Source: Nocardia abscessus NBRC 100374 (GTDB lineage: Bacteria > Actinomycetota > Actinomycetes > Mycobacteriales > Mycobacteriaceae). Taken from it: a DNA stretch of 64,000 bases. The notes under the pieces were generated by a model. The model made no database searches and was not told the DNA's origin. It worked only from the letters and a program-made list of their open reading frames with translations. The position numbers and the translations under genes were made by a program. This document shows, in pieces, positions 41,502 through 51,004 of this stretch (positions within the stretch are counted from its first letter, which is position 1; each line of letters begins with the position of its first letter). The DNA lies in contig NZ_BAFP01000274.1 of assembly GCF_000308455.1 (NCBI RefSeq), positions 1-64,000 of the forward strand, written 5' to 3'.

Positions 41502-44500
41502 TGCTCAATATCACCGTCGCTGGGGCTACCCTGTCCACCTACTATCTGGCCGACCCAGGTCTGTTCCTGCACGATCAGAGCACGCGCGTCGACTCCGAGG
41601 GACACCGTGACGGCATCCGGGCGGCTCGCCGTGAATTACGACGATTGGTTGCCGACCTCGACGAAACCACCACTCTCGGGGTGGCCCGCAGACAAATGAT
41701 GAGTTGGCTGGCCTACTTTGGCTGGCGCTTCCCAGTGGTGCCCAACAGCCTCGATGAACCTCTCATTGCCTACGACGACCCAACTGAGGACGCCGGGGTG
41801 GGGCAACCCCGGGCTTGGGTTCTGATCACCACAACCGGGCAGCACCTCGATACATCTCCGAGTGGCCGACGGGCCGGGAAACTGCGGCCCCAACGCCAAG
41901 CCGAAACTGTGGCCCGGTCAGGCCAGTTGCCCGCCGTACTGTTGTCCAACGGCGCGGAGCTCCGTGTCATCCGCCGCGATCCCGGGCTCGGAGGGGAAGC
42001 CAGCTACCTGGCCGTCGACCTCGCCGGGCTCGCAGAGCTGGGCGACGACCACGAATGGCGCGTGCTGTGGGCCCTGCTACGGCCGGAAGCCTTCACGCCG
42101 GACACCGACGGTAGAAGTCTGTGGGATCGGGCAGAGAAAGCTAGTGCCGAAGCCGCAGACACTGTCAGCGAGAACCTCTCCGACGGTGTCCGCATTGCCA
42201 TCCGCGCAGTCGCCGATGGAGCTTTGGCAGATTTACGCCGCCGCGGCGCACCGATACCTGGCCCGCGCGAACTGTTCTCTGATGCCCTCAAGATCGCCTA
42301 CCGGTTGCTGTTCGTCGCATACTCGGAGGACCGGGGCTTGCTGCCCGTCGGCACTCCCTCATACGACCACGGCTACTCGCTGCGTATGCTGCGGGACCAT
42401 GCCGCCGACCCCAACGTCGTGTGGGCGCCCGACGGCGGCTACCTGTGGGCAGCCCTGCGCGCCCAATGGGGTTTGCTGCGCGACGGCATCAACGCAGGCG
42501 AACTCCAGATCGCTGGCTTCAATGGCGGGCTCTTCGACCCCGATAAATGCCCCCAACTCGACGACCCTGAACTTGTTGTCGGCGATAGGTACGTCCGCGA
42601 CATGATCAGCGCTCTGTCCTGGACCCAGCCCATCACCGGCACAAACAACCGGCAGGTCGGCCGCCGACGGATCAACTATCGCGAACTCGGCGTGGAACAG
42701 TTGGGCAGCATCTACGAGGGCCTACTCGCCTTCGAACCACAGATCGCCGACACCTCGAAAGCGCTCGTGCAGGTCGGCACCGGCCAGCAGGCCCGCCAAC
42801 AGATCTTTGCCACGGAGGACACCCCGCCCGCGGCAGTGGTCATCGAGGAGTACCCGACCGGATCGTTCTACCTGTTCGAAGCCACCGGACAACGTAAAGG
42901 CTCCGGCTCTTACTACACACCACGCCAGCTCGCCCATTTCGTTGTCGGCGAAGCGTTGCGCCCCCTTGTCGAGAACGCAACTCCGGAGCGGATCCTCAAC
43001 CTGCGGGTCTGTGACCCCGCGATGGGTTCCGGCGCATTTCTTGTGCCTGCCGTGCACTTTCTCACCGAGGCATACGGCGAAGCGTTGGCCCGCGCTGGTG
43101 AGGACATCGATCACAAGCTGGACGACACCGAACGCGCCCGTTACCGCCGACTGATCGTGGAACGCTGCATCTACGGTGTCGATTTCAACCCGATGGCCGT
43201 CGAGCTGGCGAAAGTGTCACTGTGGCTGACCACCTGCTCGGCAGGCAAACCGCTCTCCTTCCTCGATGCCCACCTGCGTTGCGGCAACTCCGTCATCGGC
43301 GCTGCCCTCGATAGATGGGAAGGCGTCCCAGAGCCGGCAATCGACCGGGGTCGCAGGGTCGAAAGGGACCTCGAAGAACAGCCCTCGCTGTTCGAGTCGG
43401 ATGCCCCCGATCTGACGTATGTCCTGCGGCAACGCCGCCTACTCGCCGAGACGCCGTCAGATGATCGGCTCCAGGTTCGGAAGAAGGAAGAGGTCTTCGC
43501 TCGGCTGCTCGAAAGTGACGACTGGACCCGACTGCGCGCCCTCGGCGACTGGTGGGTCGCACCCTACTTTCACCCCGAGCTACAGCAGAGCGCAGCCAGC
43601 TGGCGGCAAGGTCGAAGAGACATCATTGCCGGCCAACCTGTGTACGGAGACAGTCAACGGTTGCTCGACCGCACTCGTGAGGAGGTACGACCCTTTCACT
43701 GGGAGATCGAATTCCCCGAGGTGTTCTTCGACCGGTCAGGTATTCATCGACCAGACGGGGGCTTCGACGCAATGATCGGCAACCCGCCATGGGAAAGCAT
43801 CACCTTCAAGGCCGCCGAATTCTATGGTCGTTTCGACCCCGAGTACATCCTGCTGAGAGGAAAGGCTGACAAACAGATTCGGCAGGGACACTTACTTGAA
43901 CGTGTGGACATCTTAGAAGCCAAAAAGCGTGACAATGGTCATCTTGACGGTGTTAAGCTGTTCATCAAAAGATCTGGAACCTACCGAATGTTGTACTCGC
44001 ACGGGACGACTTTTAACTACTATCGCACTTTCCTGGAACGCGAATTGGCGCTGCTGACATCCAACGGACGGATCGGGTTGGTCATCGATTCTGGGGTAGT
44101 TGCTGATGCCGCTACGGCAGAACACCGCCGGGAATTGCTGGAGCGCTGCACGGTCGACCGATTCGTGCTATGCGACAACAACGAGAAGATCTTCCCCATA
44201 GACAGTCGCGAGCAGTTCCTTTTGCTGGTCGCTGGCCGTGGGGGCACTACGGACCCGTTGTCGTTCACCAGCGGCGTCACCAACCTTGAACACTTGCTTC
44301 AACTGGATGAACGCACGGTTGCCATCCCGAGGCAGGTCATCGAGGCACTAGCCCCTGACACTCTGGCTATCCCCGATGCCCGCGACTCGGAGTTATTGGA
44401 ACTACTGGGCACAATTTACGATAGGCGCCCGCTGTTGCTCGATACAATGCCTGCAGGCGGTTGGTTGATCGACTGGGGGCGCGAGTTTGACCTCCACGAT

Positions 44501-45340
44501 GATCGTGCGGTTTTCGCGGCTGATGCGACGGGCATGCCGATGCTGGAAGGGAAACATATCCACCAGTACGTCCATGATTTCGCCAAGCCGACTTATCGAC
44601 TCAAATCGGGGATCGGCGAAGATGCCTTGGTGACTCGCGCGAAAAAGCGTGCCAAGAAGAAAAATATCCAGTCGCTCAAACGCCACCGAGGTGAATGGCC
44701 TCTGTCTCAGGTCGAACCTCGCACCGGGGTTCTGGAGCTTCCGTGTGATCACTACCGCCCATGCTTTCGTGAAGTGGCGAGGGGGACTGATGAACGAACC
44801 CTCATCTCAGCTGTGATCCCGCCAGGTACTGCGCTCACCCGCAAGCTTCATTTCTTCTATCGATCATCATTTGACCATGCGGCCAACGGATATCGAACCG
44901 TCCTGAGTCCGGAGGCAATGGTCTATGTTGTTGCGCTGTTAAACAGCCTGACCCTTGATTTCGTCGTAAGACGCAAGGTTTCCAGCACCGTCAGCAAATC
45001 GGTGATGGCGACGCTGCCAGTTGCCGATGTTCCGCTCGATCGTGGTCCTGGCAAGACCGTAGTGGGTTTGTCGGCCCGCCTGACTTGCCGCACACCAGAA
45101 TTCAACGAGCTTGCCGAGGTGCTCGGGGTTGAGTGCGGTCCGTTGTCCCAGGGCCAGGAGCAGGCGCTTCGAGCGGCGTTGGACGCGCGGATCGCGCACC
45201 TGTACGGCTTATCGGCACAACAGTTGGAACTGGTACTTGCAGACTTCGCGCAGAGCGCCAGCAGCGAGAGCAGCCCGGTGCGTCCGAATACCGAGTACAA
45301 GCAGCTTGTTCGCCAGGAATTCGCGCGGCTGACCCAATAG
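41501..45340 (+). CDS. Eco57I/type IIG-like adenine DNA methyltransferase, DrmMI-like
   Basis: This is a 1279-residue protein. Around residue 475 KGSGSYYTPRQLAHFVV introduces the methyltransferase core. SAM-binding motif I is VCDPAMGSGAFLVPA near 503, and the catalytic motif IV is IGNPPWES near 761, an N6-adenine type. The N-terminal 400 residues resemble the long N-terminal regions of type IIG/BREX-like methylases. The C-terminal 400 residues would hold target recognition. Codons from about 43,850 to 45,000 are clearly more AT-rich than the N-terminal part, suggesting exchange of the recognition region. Its partner genes point to host-DNA marking in a DISARM-like defence system. Confidence 0.85.
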   Translation: MLNITVAGATLSTYYLADPGLFLHDQSTRVDSEGHRDGIRAARRELRRLVADLDETTTLGVARRQMMSWLAYFGWRFPVVPNSLDEPLIAYDDPTEDAGVGQPRAWVLITTTGQHLDTSPSGRRAGKLRPQRQAETVARSGQLPAVLLSNGAELRVIRRDPGLGGEASYLAVDLAGLAELGDDHEWRVLWALLRPEAFTPDTDGRSLWDRAEKASAEAADTVSENLSDGVRIAIRAVADGALADLRRRGAPIPGPRELFSDALKIAYRLLFVAYSEDRGLLPVGTPSYDHGYSLRMLRDHAADPNVVWAPDGGYLWAALRAQWGLLRDGINAGELQIAGFNGGLFDPDKCPQLDDPELVVGDRYVRDMISALSWTQPITGTNNRQVGRRRINYRELGVEQLGSIYEGLLAFEPQIADTSKALVQVGTGQQARQQIFATEDTPPAAVVIEEYPTGSFYLFEATGQRKGSGSYYTPRQLAHFVVGEALRPLVENATPERILNLRVCDPAMGSGAFLVPAVHFLTEAYGEALARAGEDIDHKLDDTERARYRRLIVERCIYGVDFNPMAVELAKVSLWLTTCSAGKPLSFLDAHLRCGNSVIGAALDRWEGVPEPAIDRGRRVERDLEEQPSLFESDAPDLTYVLRQRRLLAETPSDDRLQVRKKEEVFARLLESDDWTRLRALGDWWVAPYFHPELQQSAASWRQGRRDIIAGQPVYGDSQRLLDRTREEVRPFHWEIEFPEVFFDRSGIHRPDGGFDAMIGNPPWESITFKAAEFYGRFDPEYILLRGKADKQIRQGHLLERVDILEAKKRDNGHLDGVKLFIKRSGTYRMLYSHGTTFNYYRTFLERELALLTSNGRIGLVIDSGVVADAATAEHRRELLERCTVDRFVLCDNNEKIFPIDSREQFLLLVAGRGGTTDPLSFTSGVTNLEHLLQLDERTVAIPRQVIEALAPDTLAIPDARDSELLELLGTIYDRRPLLLDTMPAGGWLIDWGREFDLHDDRAVFAADATGMPMLEGKHIHQYVHDFAKPTYRLKSGIGEDALVTRAKKRAKKKNIQSLKRHRGEWPLSQVEPRTGVLELPCDHYRPCFREVARGTDERTLISAVIPPGTALTRKLHFFYRSSFDHAANGYRTVLSPEAMVYVVALLNSLTLDFVVRRKVSSTVSKSVMATLPVADVPLDRGPGKTVVGLSARLTCRTPEFNELAEVLGVECGPLSQGQEQALRAALDARIAHLYGLSAQQLELVLADFAQSASSESSPVRPNTEYKQLVRQEFARLTQ

Positions 45341-45475
45341 CTTTGCGCGTCCGGAATACTCGGCAAGTGTCGGTGGTGGTCGTTAGAGTGCCCACCAGGA
45401 CGCTCGCCATGATGAGAGTACGGCTATTGCCCACAGCAAACTGGCCGTAAGCATGTAAGGGAGGGACGCGGACTC

Positions 45476-48400
45476 GTGGATCCGTTGAAGCTTGCTGACC
45501 GCCTTCGTGAGGACTACCGACGGTTTACCTGGACCACCTATCCGATCGCTGATCCGCTGCTGCGGGAGCGGTTGGAGCGAATGGCGGATGAGGACTCACT
45601 GCTGTGGCACGGTCCGTTCCTCTCCGTCCAGCCCCGGTTCGAACTGGCAACCACCCTTGCTGAGCTCGGGGACCACATCGGGTTGCCCACGGAGGTCTGT
45701 GCCGCATTTCCTCGGATCGAGCGATTGTTCTCCCATCAGGCTTCCGCGATCACCCGAATCAACGCCGGATTGAACACGCTGGTCGCAACCGGTACAGGTT
45801 CGGGCAAGACCGAAGCGTTCTTGATTCCGGTTGTCGCGCACGCCTACGCCAACCGGCACCGGAGGGGGGTGAAGGCGATTGCACTGTATCCGATGAATGC
45901 CCTGGTCAACGACCAAGAAGACCGGGTTAAGGCGGCTTGCGAGCAGCTCGGTCTCCGCTATGGGGTGTACACGGGCGCGACCCCGCAGAACCTCCGCGAC
46001 GCGATGCAGGATTCCCCACCGGACATTCTGTTGACGAACTACTCCATGCTCGAATATCTGCTCACCCGCCGCGATGATCGCAAGCTGTTCGGGGATGGCG
46101 TGCTGCGGCACCTCATCTTGGACGAGGTGCACACCTACCAGGGCGCACTGGGCACCGAGATTGCCTGCCTGGTGCGGCGCCTGCGCGGCCACATCGTTGT
46201 CGACGGCTTGGTCTGCGTCGGTCTGTCCGCCACGGTCAGCGCAGGCGGTGACCACGCCGCCGATCTCGAACGTACCGCCGAGTTCGCCGCCAATCTTTTC
46301 GGTGCCCCGTTCGATGTCGGCGCCATCATCGAGGAAACTCCGATCCCGCCCACCGCGCCCGAGATGGGGCGGATAGGGCCCTCGCCAGACGCCGACGCAT
46401 TGGCTGCCGCCCTGGCTGATGGGGCCGACCTGATCGCATTGCGCGCAGTTCTCGGTGACCCCAACGACAGCCCGATGCTCGACCTACTGCGGGCCAAGCT
46501 GTCGGAACCCCGCACCATTACCGAGCTGGTAGCCGAACTGGCGGAGATACCGGCACGGGCCACGACCGACCCAGGCCAGCTGCACGACGAGGTCGCCGGC
46601 TGGCTACTGCTGGGTGCCGGTACCTCCACCCTGGAGGGGCCGCCGGTGCTGGAGGCCAAAGTCCACTTGTTCTTGCGAGGGCTTCCCCATCTGGTGCGAT
46701 GCTGTGGTGAGGGAGAGCACCTGCTGTTGGACGGAGCCGAGGTCTGCCCGGAGGCGGGCTGCGACGCCCAGGCGACCACGCCGCTGGGGGTGTGCTTGGG
46801 CTGCGGTCAAGACTTTGATCTGGAGATCGACAACCGTGGCGGTCATCCCAACAGCTACGTAGTTCGCCGCACCGCATTCGACCCAGTGGAGCAGCCGCTG
46901 CCGCGCACCCGGTGGTTTACTTCGCGGCGGTGCGTGCGCTGTGGCACGAGCACCACGGGCCTGTCCTGCCATGGATGCGGCGCACCTACCAGAAGCGTGT
47001 TTGTCTGTGAGCCCGAGCCGGACAAGCCACTGACCCGGTGTCCGGTGTGCGGATACGGGCGCAACGTCGGTGCGGTACAGGAGTTCACCGCGCGTACCGC
47101 TTCAGCGATTGCGGCGACCGCCTTCAGCTTGCATCTGGGACTGGCCGAACAGAGCGACGACTTGATGCTGCGTCGGCTGTTGGTGTTCGCCGATTCTCGG
47201 CAGGACACGGCCTTCCAGGCGGGTTACATCCGTGGCCGCTCCCGCGCGGTTCAGGTTCGGCGATTGATCACGCGCGCCGTTCGGGCGCGCGTCACACAAG
47301 GGCGACCGGCGGCCAGCTTCGATGGACTGGTCGAGGATGTCTTCCGCATGGGACGCGATATCGGACTGTATGGGGATCCCGCCGGTCGGGATGCCAGCAA
47401 CCGGGTCCGGCGAGTCTGCGAATGGGACGTCCTCGGCGAAGTGGCCAGTGACGAACGCCGCCCGCCAACTTTGGAACGCCTCGGCATGATCACCGTGGGT
47501 TACCCCGGCTTGGACGGACTCACGCCGCAAGATTTGTCCTCCTTGACCGAGAGCCTGGGCAACGACCTGAACTCCCTGCGTTGGCTGCTGGGGCGCATCT
47601 TGGACTTGGTGCGTACACGTGGTGGAGTCGCGCACGAATTGCTGCGGGCCAGGATGGAGCCCTCTGCCCAGTACGACCTCGTTGAGGCTGGGGCCATCAT
47701 GCGACCGAGTTCGAGCGTAGTCGGGCTGGGTGAGACCTCGGCGAAGGTCAAAGGTGCTGTCCCGATCAGTCTCGGCGCGCGAGGCACCGTTGCCCGCTTG
47801 GTCCGAATCGCCTTCCCACACTTGATCAACGCCGATGACCAGGAACGGACGGTTCGAGCGCTCGTTGCCTTCTTGAGGCAGCACAACCTTCTTGACAGGA
47901 CACAGGTTGGTACCGGCCGCTCTCAGGTAGTGCTGTGGCAGCTCGCGCCGCAGGCCATGGAGATCCGGCCCCCGGCCACCAGCCTCTACCAGTGCCGAGC
48001 CTGCCGCGCCGTGCAATCACAATCCTCGCCCCGCAACATTTGTGCCACCTTCAACTGCAAGGGCGTGATGGAGCCTTGGCAGCACAACCCGGACGACTAC
48101 GAAAGGAAGCTGGCGGAAGGACACGACCCACTGGCGGTCACCGCCGAGGAACACTCTGGTCAAATACCACTGACGCAGCGCGAGGACATCGAGGAACGGT
48201 TCAAAAACGGTGAGCTGAACTTGCTCGTGTGCACCATGACCCTCGAGTTGGGCGTCGACCTCGGCCAACTGTTGGCGGTGGTGTTGCGCAACGTCCCCCC
48301 GCGCCCAAGCAACTATGCCCAACGTGCGGGCCGAGCAGGACGCCGCGAGGAACGAGTCGCACTCATCGTTACCTACGCGGGTGGGATGCCCCACGACAGC

Positions 48401-50458
48401 TATTACTACCGGCGGCCAGTCGAAATGATCCGCGGTGCCATCCGGCCACCGACTTTCCTGATGGACAACGAACGGGTTATCACTCGACATGCCCGCGCGC
48501 TGGCACTAGAACTGTGCGGCGAAAACCTGCCCAACTGGATGGGCGATTTCGTCTCCGAAGATGACGCCGGTGAACTCCAAGCCCTGCAACCGGTACGAGA
48601 CGCACTGACGGCCGATACTGACCGAATCGCTGAACGGATTCATGCCACCTTCCGCCACGGCCTGCGTGAGGAGGACTTGCCGTGGCTGGATGCCGACTGG
48701 GCACGCGGGATCGTGACAACGTGGCTGGAGAACCTTGACGAGGCCGTCGGGCCCTATCGCCTCAAGCAGAAGACCCTCCTGGAGGAGTGGAGCCAAGCCG
48801 CCGCCACACCGGGGAAATCGGATTCCACCAGGGCACTGCAGACCATTAGTGCCAGCCTGATGGCGATGCGACGCAGCGACCGGACTCGCGCCTACGTGCT
48901 GTCTTACCTGAGCACCGTCGGGTTCCTGCCCTCCTATGCATTTCCGACCGACACGGCCACTTTATCCATGGAAGGCGAGACTGCCGAGCTGTCCCAAGAC
49001 AGCATCCAAGCCGTTAAGGACTACGCACCCGGACAGCTCGTTTACGCGCGCGGCGCGAAATGGTTTGTCGATCAGGTCGACTTCCGGCGCTCCAACCTCG
49101 TCAATTCCGACGGCCACGGCGCCGTTCCGCAGGCCAACCTTTGCCCCCGCTGCGACACCATCAACGACTCCACCTCGGCCAGCTGTCTGGCCTGTGACAA
49201 CGTCGACCTCCTAACACTGGTCACAGTCCCGATGCGGGCGATGCGGGCATCGCGCCGCCAGCGCATCGGCGCCGACGAGGAGAACCGTTCTAGGCAGCCG
49301 TTCGAGGTGACTCACCACCTCGGCGCTCCCAACACCGCCGAAACGTGGCTGTTCGAGCGTCCGGGTTTGGTGCTCCAGTGGGAACGCAATGCTGCCCTAA
49401 CCGTGCTCAACCGGGGCCGCGTGCAGCATGGCGCCCACCCCGAGCAATTCGCCATCTGTACCAGTTGCGGGTTGTGCTTCGATTCCATTCCCGGCCCCAA
49501 CCCCACCGAGTCGCAACGTCGCCGCGCGAAGTTGCACGACACGATCTGTGCCAGCCACCGATATGAGCTCAGTGTGTTGTCTACCGCTCGTGGCGTCGAT
49601 TGCTTGCATGTTCTTCCCGATCTAGAGGCGCTCGACATCCGAGCCAGCCAACTGGAGGAATTCCTCGCCAGTGTCAGGGCCGCACTCGACCTTGGGTGCC
49701 GCGTGGTCCTGCAAGCCGGCGAGGACGAGGTCGCAGGCTTCGACTGGCCGCGCCCTGACCCAGACAGTGCCGAGGCGCTTCTACGACTGGCGGTACTGTA
49801 CGAGGAGGTCCCTGGAGGAGCAGGATATCTGCGCCAACTCGCAGAACGCTTCGGCGAAGTCGCCACCGCCCTCGTCCCCGTTCTCGACGGCTGCACCTGC
49901 GAGCGCGCCTGCTACGCCTGCCTGCGCTCATACAACAACCAGCTCGAAGGCCACCTGCTGAATCGACACGTTGCCGCGGACTTCTTGCGTCAGTTCATCA
50001 ATGCGCCAGCTGCCGTCCTCCATCGCGTCGGCTCCTTCGCTGACGGCTTCCACGGCCTGCCCCGATCCCCGATCGAACGCCGCCTGGCCCTGGCCCTCAT
50101 CGAAGCCCAGGCCCCGCGGGGGCATGCTCAGTACGCCTGGGGCGACCGCGGATCCACCGATGGCACACCCCGCCCCGTCACCATTGCTGACTTCGCTTGG
50201 CCTGAGCACAAAGTCGCGGTCTTTTGCGACGGCTGGCAACACCACCACACGCCAGAGCAACAAGCCGAGGACAAGACCAAACGGGATGCGATGCGGGCCA
50301 GCGGCTGGACGGTCCTGGCCTTCTGGGGTGGCCAAATTGTTCGAGACATTAATACCTGCGTCGTCGCGATCATGCAGGTTTTAAATACTCATCCGATACA
50401 ACCACCAGCCCGAAACTCGATCGTCCCATCGACAGTTCGCCTGACTGACAACGGTTAA
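45476..50458 (+). CDS. Giant helicase with DUF1998-like region and C-terminal nuclease-like domain
   Basis: This protein has 1660 residues from GTG 45476 (GGGAGGG upstream). The helicase core has motif I LVATGTGSGKTEAF near 103, DEVH-box ILDEVHTYQGALG near 215, and motif VI YAQRAGRAGRREERV. Several Cys clusters (CLGCGQDF, CVRCGTSTTGLSCHGCG, CPRCDTINDS) follow the style of DrmA/MrfA-like helicases. Near 1472 the Cys motif CTCERACYACLRSY marks a DUF1998-like region. The last 120 residues, with SPIERRLALALIE, VAVFCDGWQHH and DKTKRDAMRASGWTVLAFW, are a Vsr/DUF559-like endonuclease fold. This combines DrmA- and DrmB-like functions plus a nuclease in one chain. It is third gene of the cassette, 135 bp after the methylase. 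Confidence 0.82.
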   Translation: MDPLKLADRLREDYRRFTWTTYPIADPLLRERLERMADEDSLLWHGPFLSVQPRFELATTLAELGDHIGLPTEVCAAFPRIERLFSHQASAITRINAGLNTLVATGTGSGKTEAFLIPVVAHAYANRHRRGVKAIALYPMNALVNDQEDRVKAACEQLGLRYGVYTGATPQNLRDAMQDSPPDILLTNYSMLEYLLTRRDDRKLFGDGVLRHLILDEVHTYQGALGTEIACLVRRLRGHIVVDGLVCVGLSATVSAGGDHAADLERTAEFAANLFGAPFDVGAIIEETPIPPTAPEMGRIGPSPDADALAAALADGADLIALRAVLGDPNDSPMLDLLRAKLSEPRTITELVAELAEIPARATTDPGQLHDEVAGWLLLGAGTSTLEGPPVLEAKVHLFLRGLPHLVRCCGEGEHLLLDGAEVCPEAGCDAQATTPLGVCLGCGQDFDLEIDNRGGHPNSYVVRRTAFDPVEQPLPRTRWFTSRRCVRCGTSTTGLSCHGCGAPTRSVFVCEPEPDKPLTRCPVCGYGRNVGAVQEFTARTASAIAATAFSLHLGLAEQSDDLMLRRLLVFADSRQDTAFQAGYIRGRSRAVQVRRLITRAVRARVTQGRPAASFDGLVEDVFRMGRDIGLYGDPAGRDASNRVRRVCEWDVLGEVASDERRPPTLERLGMITVGYPGLDGLTPQDLSSLTESLGNDLNSLRWLLGRILDLVRTRGGVAHELLRARMEPSAQYDLVEAGAIMRPSSSVVGLGETSAKVKGAVPISLGARGTVARLVRIAFPHLINADDQERTVRALVAFLRQHNLLDRTQVGTGRSQVVLWQLAPQAMEIRPPATSLYQCRACRAVQSQSSPRNICATFNCKGVMEPWQHNPDDYERKLAEGHDPLAVTAEEHSGQIPLTQREDIEERFKNGELNLLVCTMTLELGVDLGQLLAVVLRNVPPRPSNYAQRAGRAGRREERVALIVTYAGGMPHDSYYYRRPVEMIRGAIRPPTFLMDNERVITRHARALALELCGENLPNWMGDFVSEDDAGELQALQPVRDALTADTDRIAERIHATFRHGLREEDLPWLDADWARGIVTTWLENLDEAVGPYRLKQKTLLEEWSQAAATPGKSDSTRALQTISASLMAMRRSDRTRAYVLSYLSTVGFLPSYAFPTDTATLSMEGETAELSQDSIQAVKDYAPGQLVYARGAKWFVDQVDFRRSNLVNSDGHGAVPQANLCPRCDTINDSTSASCLACDNVDLLTLVTVPMRAMRASRRQRIGADEENRSRQPFEVTHHLGAPNTAETWLFERPGLVLQWERNAALTVLNRGRVQHGAHPEQFAICTSCGLCFDSIPGPNPTESQRRRAKLHDTICASHRYELSVLSTARGVDCLHVLPDLEALDIRASQLEEFLASVRAALDLGCRVVLQAGEDEVAGFDWPRPDPDSAEALLRLAVLYEEVPGGAGYLRQLAERFGEVATALVPVLDGCTCERACYACLRSYNNQLEGHLLNRHVAADFLRQFINAPAAVLHRVGSFADGFHGLPRSPIERRLALALIEAQAPRGHAQYAWGDRGSTDGTPRPVTIADFAWPEHKVAVFCDGWQHHHTPEQQAEDKTKRDAMRASGWTVLAFWGGQIVRDINTCVVAIMQVLNTHPIQPPARNSIVPSTVRLTDNG

Positions 50459-50477
50459 TAGGCCAGAGGAGTCCCTA

Positions 50478-50506
50478 TCTCCCAGCCTCGGAATGAGGCT
50501 GGGAGA
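50478..50506 (+). terminator. Strong hairpin after the DISARM-like operon
   Basis: A perfect 12-bp stem (tctcccagcctc / gaggctgggaga) with a five-base loop lies 20 bp beyond the stop of the giant helicase gene. There is no T-tract, as is common in high-GC actinomycetes, so function as a terminator is inferred from position and stem strength. Confidence 0.7.
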
Positions 50507-50635
50507 GGGGCAGTGTCCAATTCCTCGGCACTGGCCCAGTCCGACGCACGGGTATACGCCGATGACCGTGTGGTGACACAAACGGTTCGCCGTACCCCGC
50601 GCGACCGGAGCTTCGACCACCAGTACCGATCGGAT

Positions 50636-50998
50636 CTAGGCTGCGGCGATCGAGTGAAACTCGTAGCCCGGCAGTTCACTCCGGCAAAGTCGAGCTTCGC
50701 CGGTCGTGTTGGTCGAAGCGCACACCGCTGCGCGATTCCCATCGGTCGACAGTACCCAGTGGGCATCGACCACATCGTGGATTGGGCGAAAGTGCGTAGG
50801 CACAAGTTTGAGAACTTGATCGCCGACCGTGGGGGGTCTGCCCCTAGCGGGCCCTCGCTGAGTCAGGCCGGGTGCCGATCCCATCTCGGGCCGCGACCTG
50901 GCGTTTCGGGTACCGGACAGGCCGGTCGCCAAGTTGGCAGGTTGGTCGTCGCGTCCAGGAGGCTCAGGAACGCGCCGAGGATCGCAACTGCGAGACAT
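50636..50998 (-). CDS. Possible small protein or remnant beside the XRE regulator
   Basis: The minus-strand frame ends in a protein-like segment, VVDAHWVLSTDGNRAAVCAS, followed by TTGEARLCRSELPGYEFHSI. The first half of the frame is Arg/Pro-rich and doubtful, so the true start may be near 50,830. It lies six bases downstream of the XRE gene on the same strand and could be the last gene of that unit. Overlapping plus-strand frames look less plausible. Family unknown. Confidence 0.35.
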   Translation of the reverse strand: MSRSCDPRRVPEPPGRDDQPANLATGLSGTRNARSRPEMGSAPGLTQRGPARGRPPTVGDQVLKLVPTHFRPIHDVVDAHWVLSTDGNRAAVCASTNTTGEARLCRSELPGYEFHSIAAA

Positions 50999-51004
50999 TC
51001 AGGT

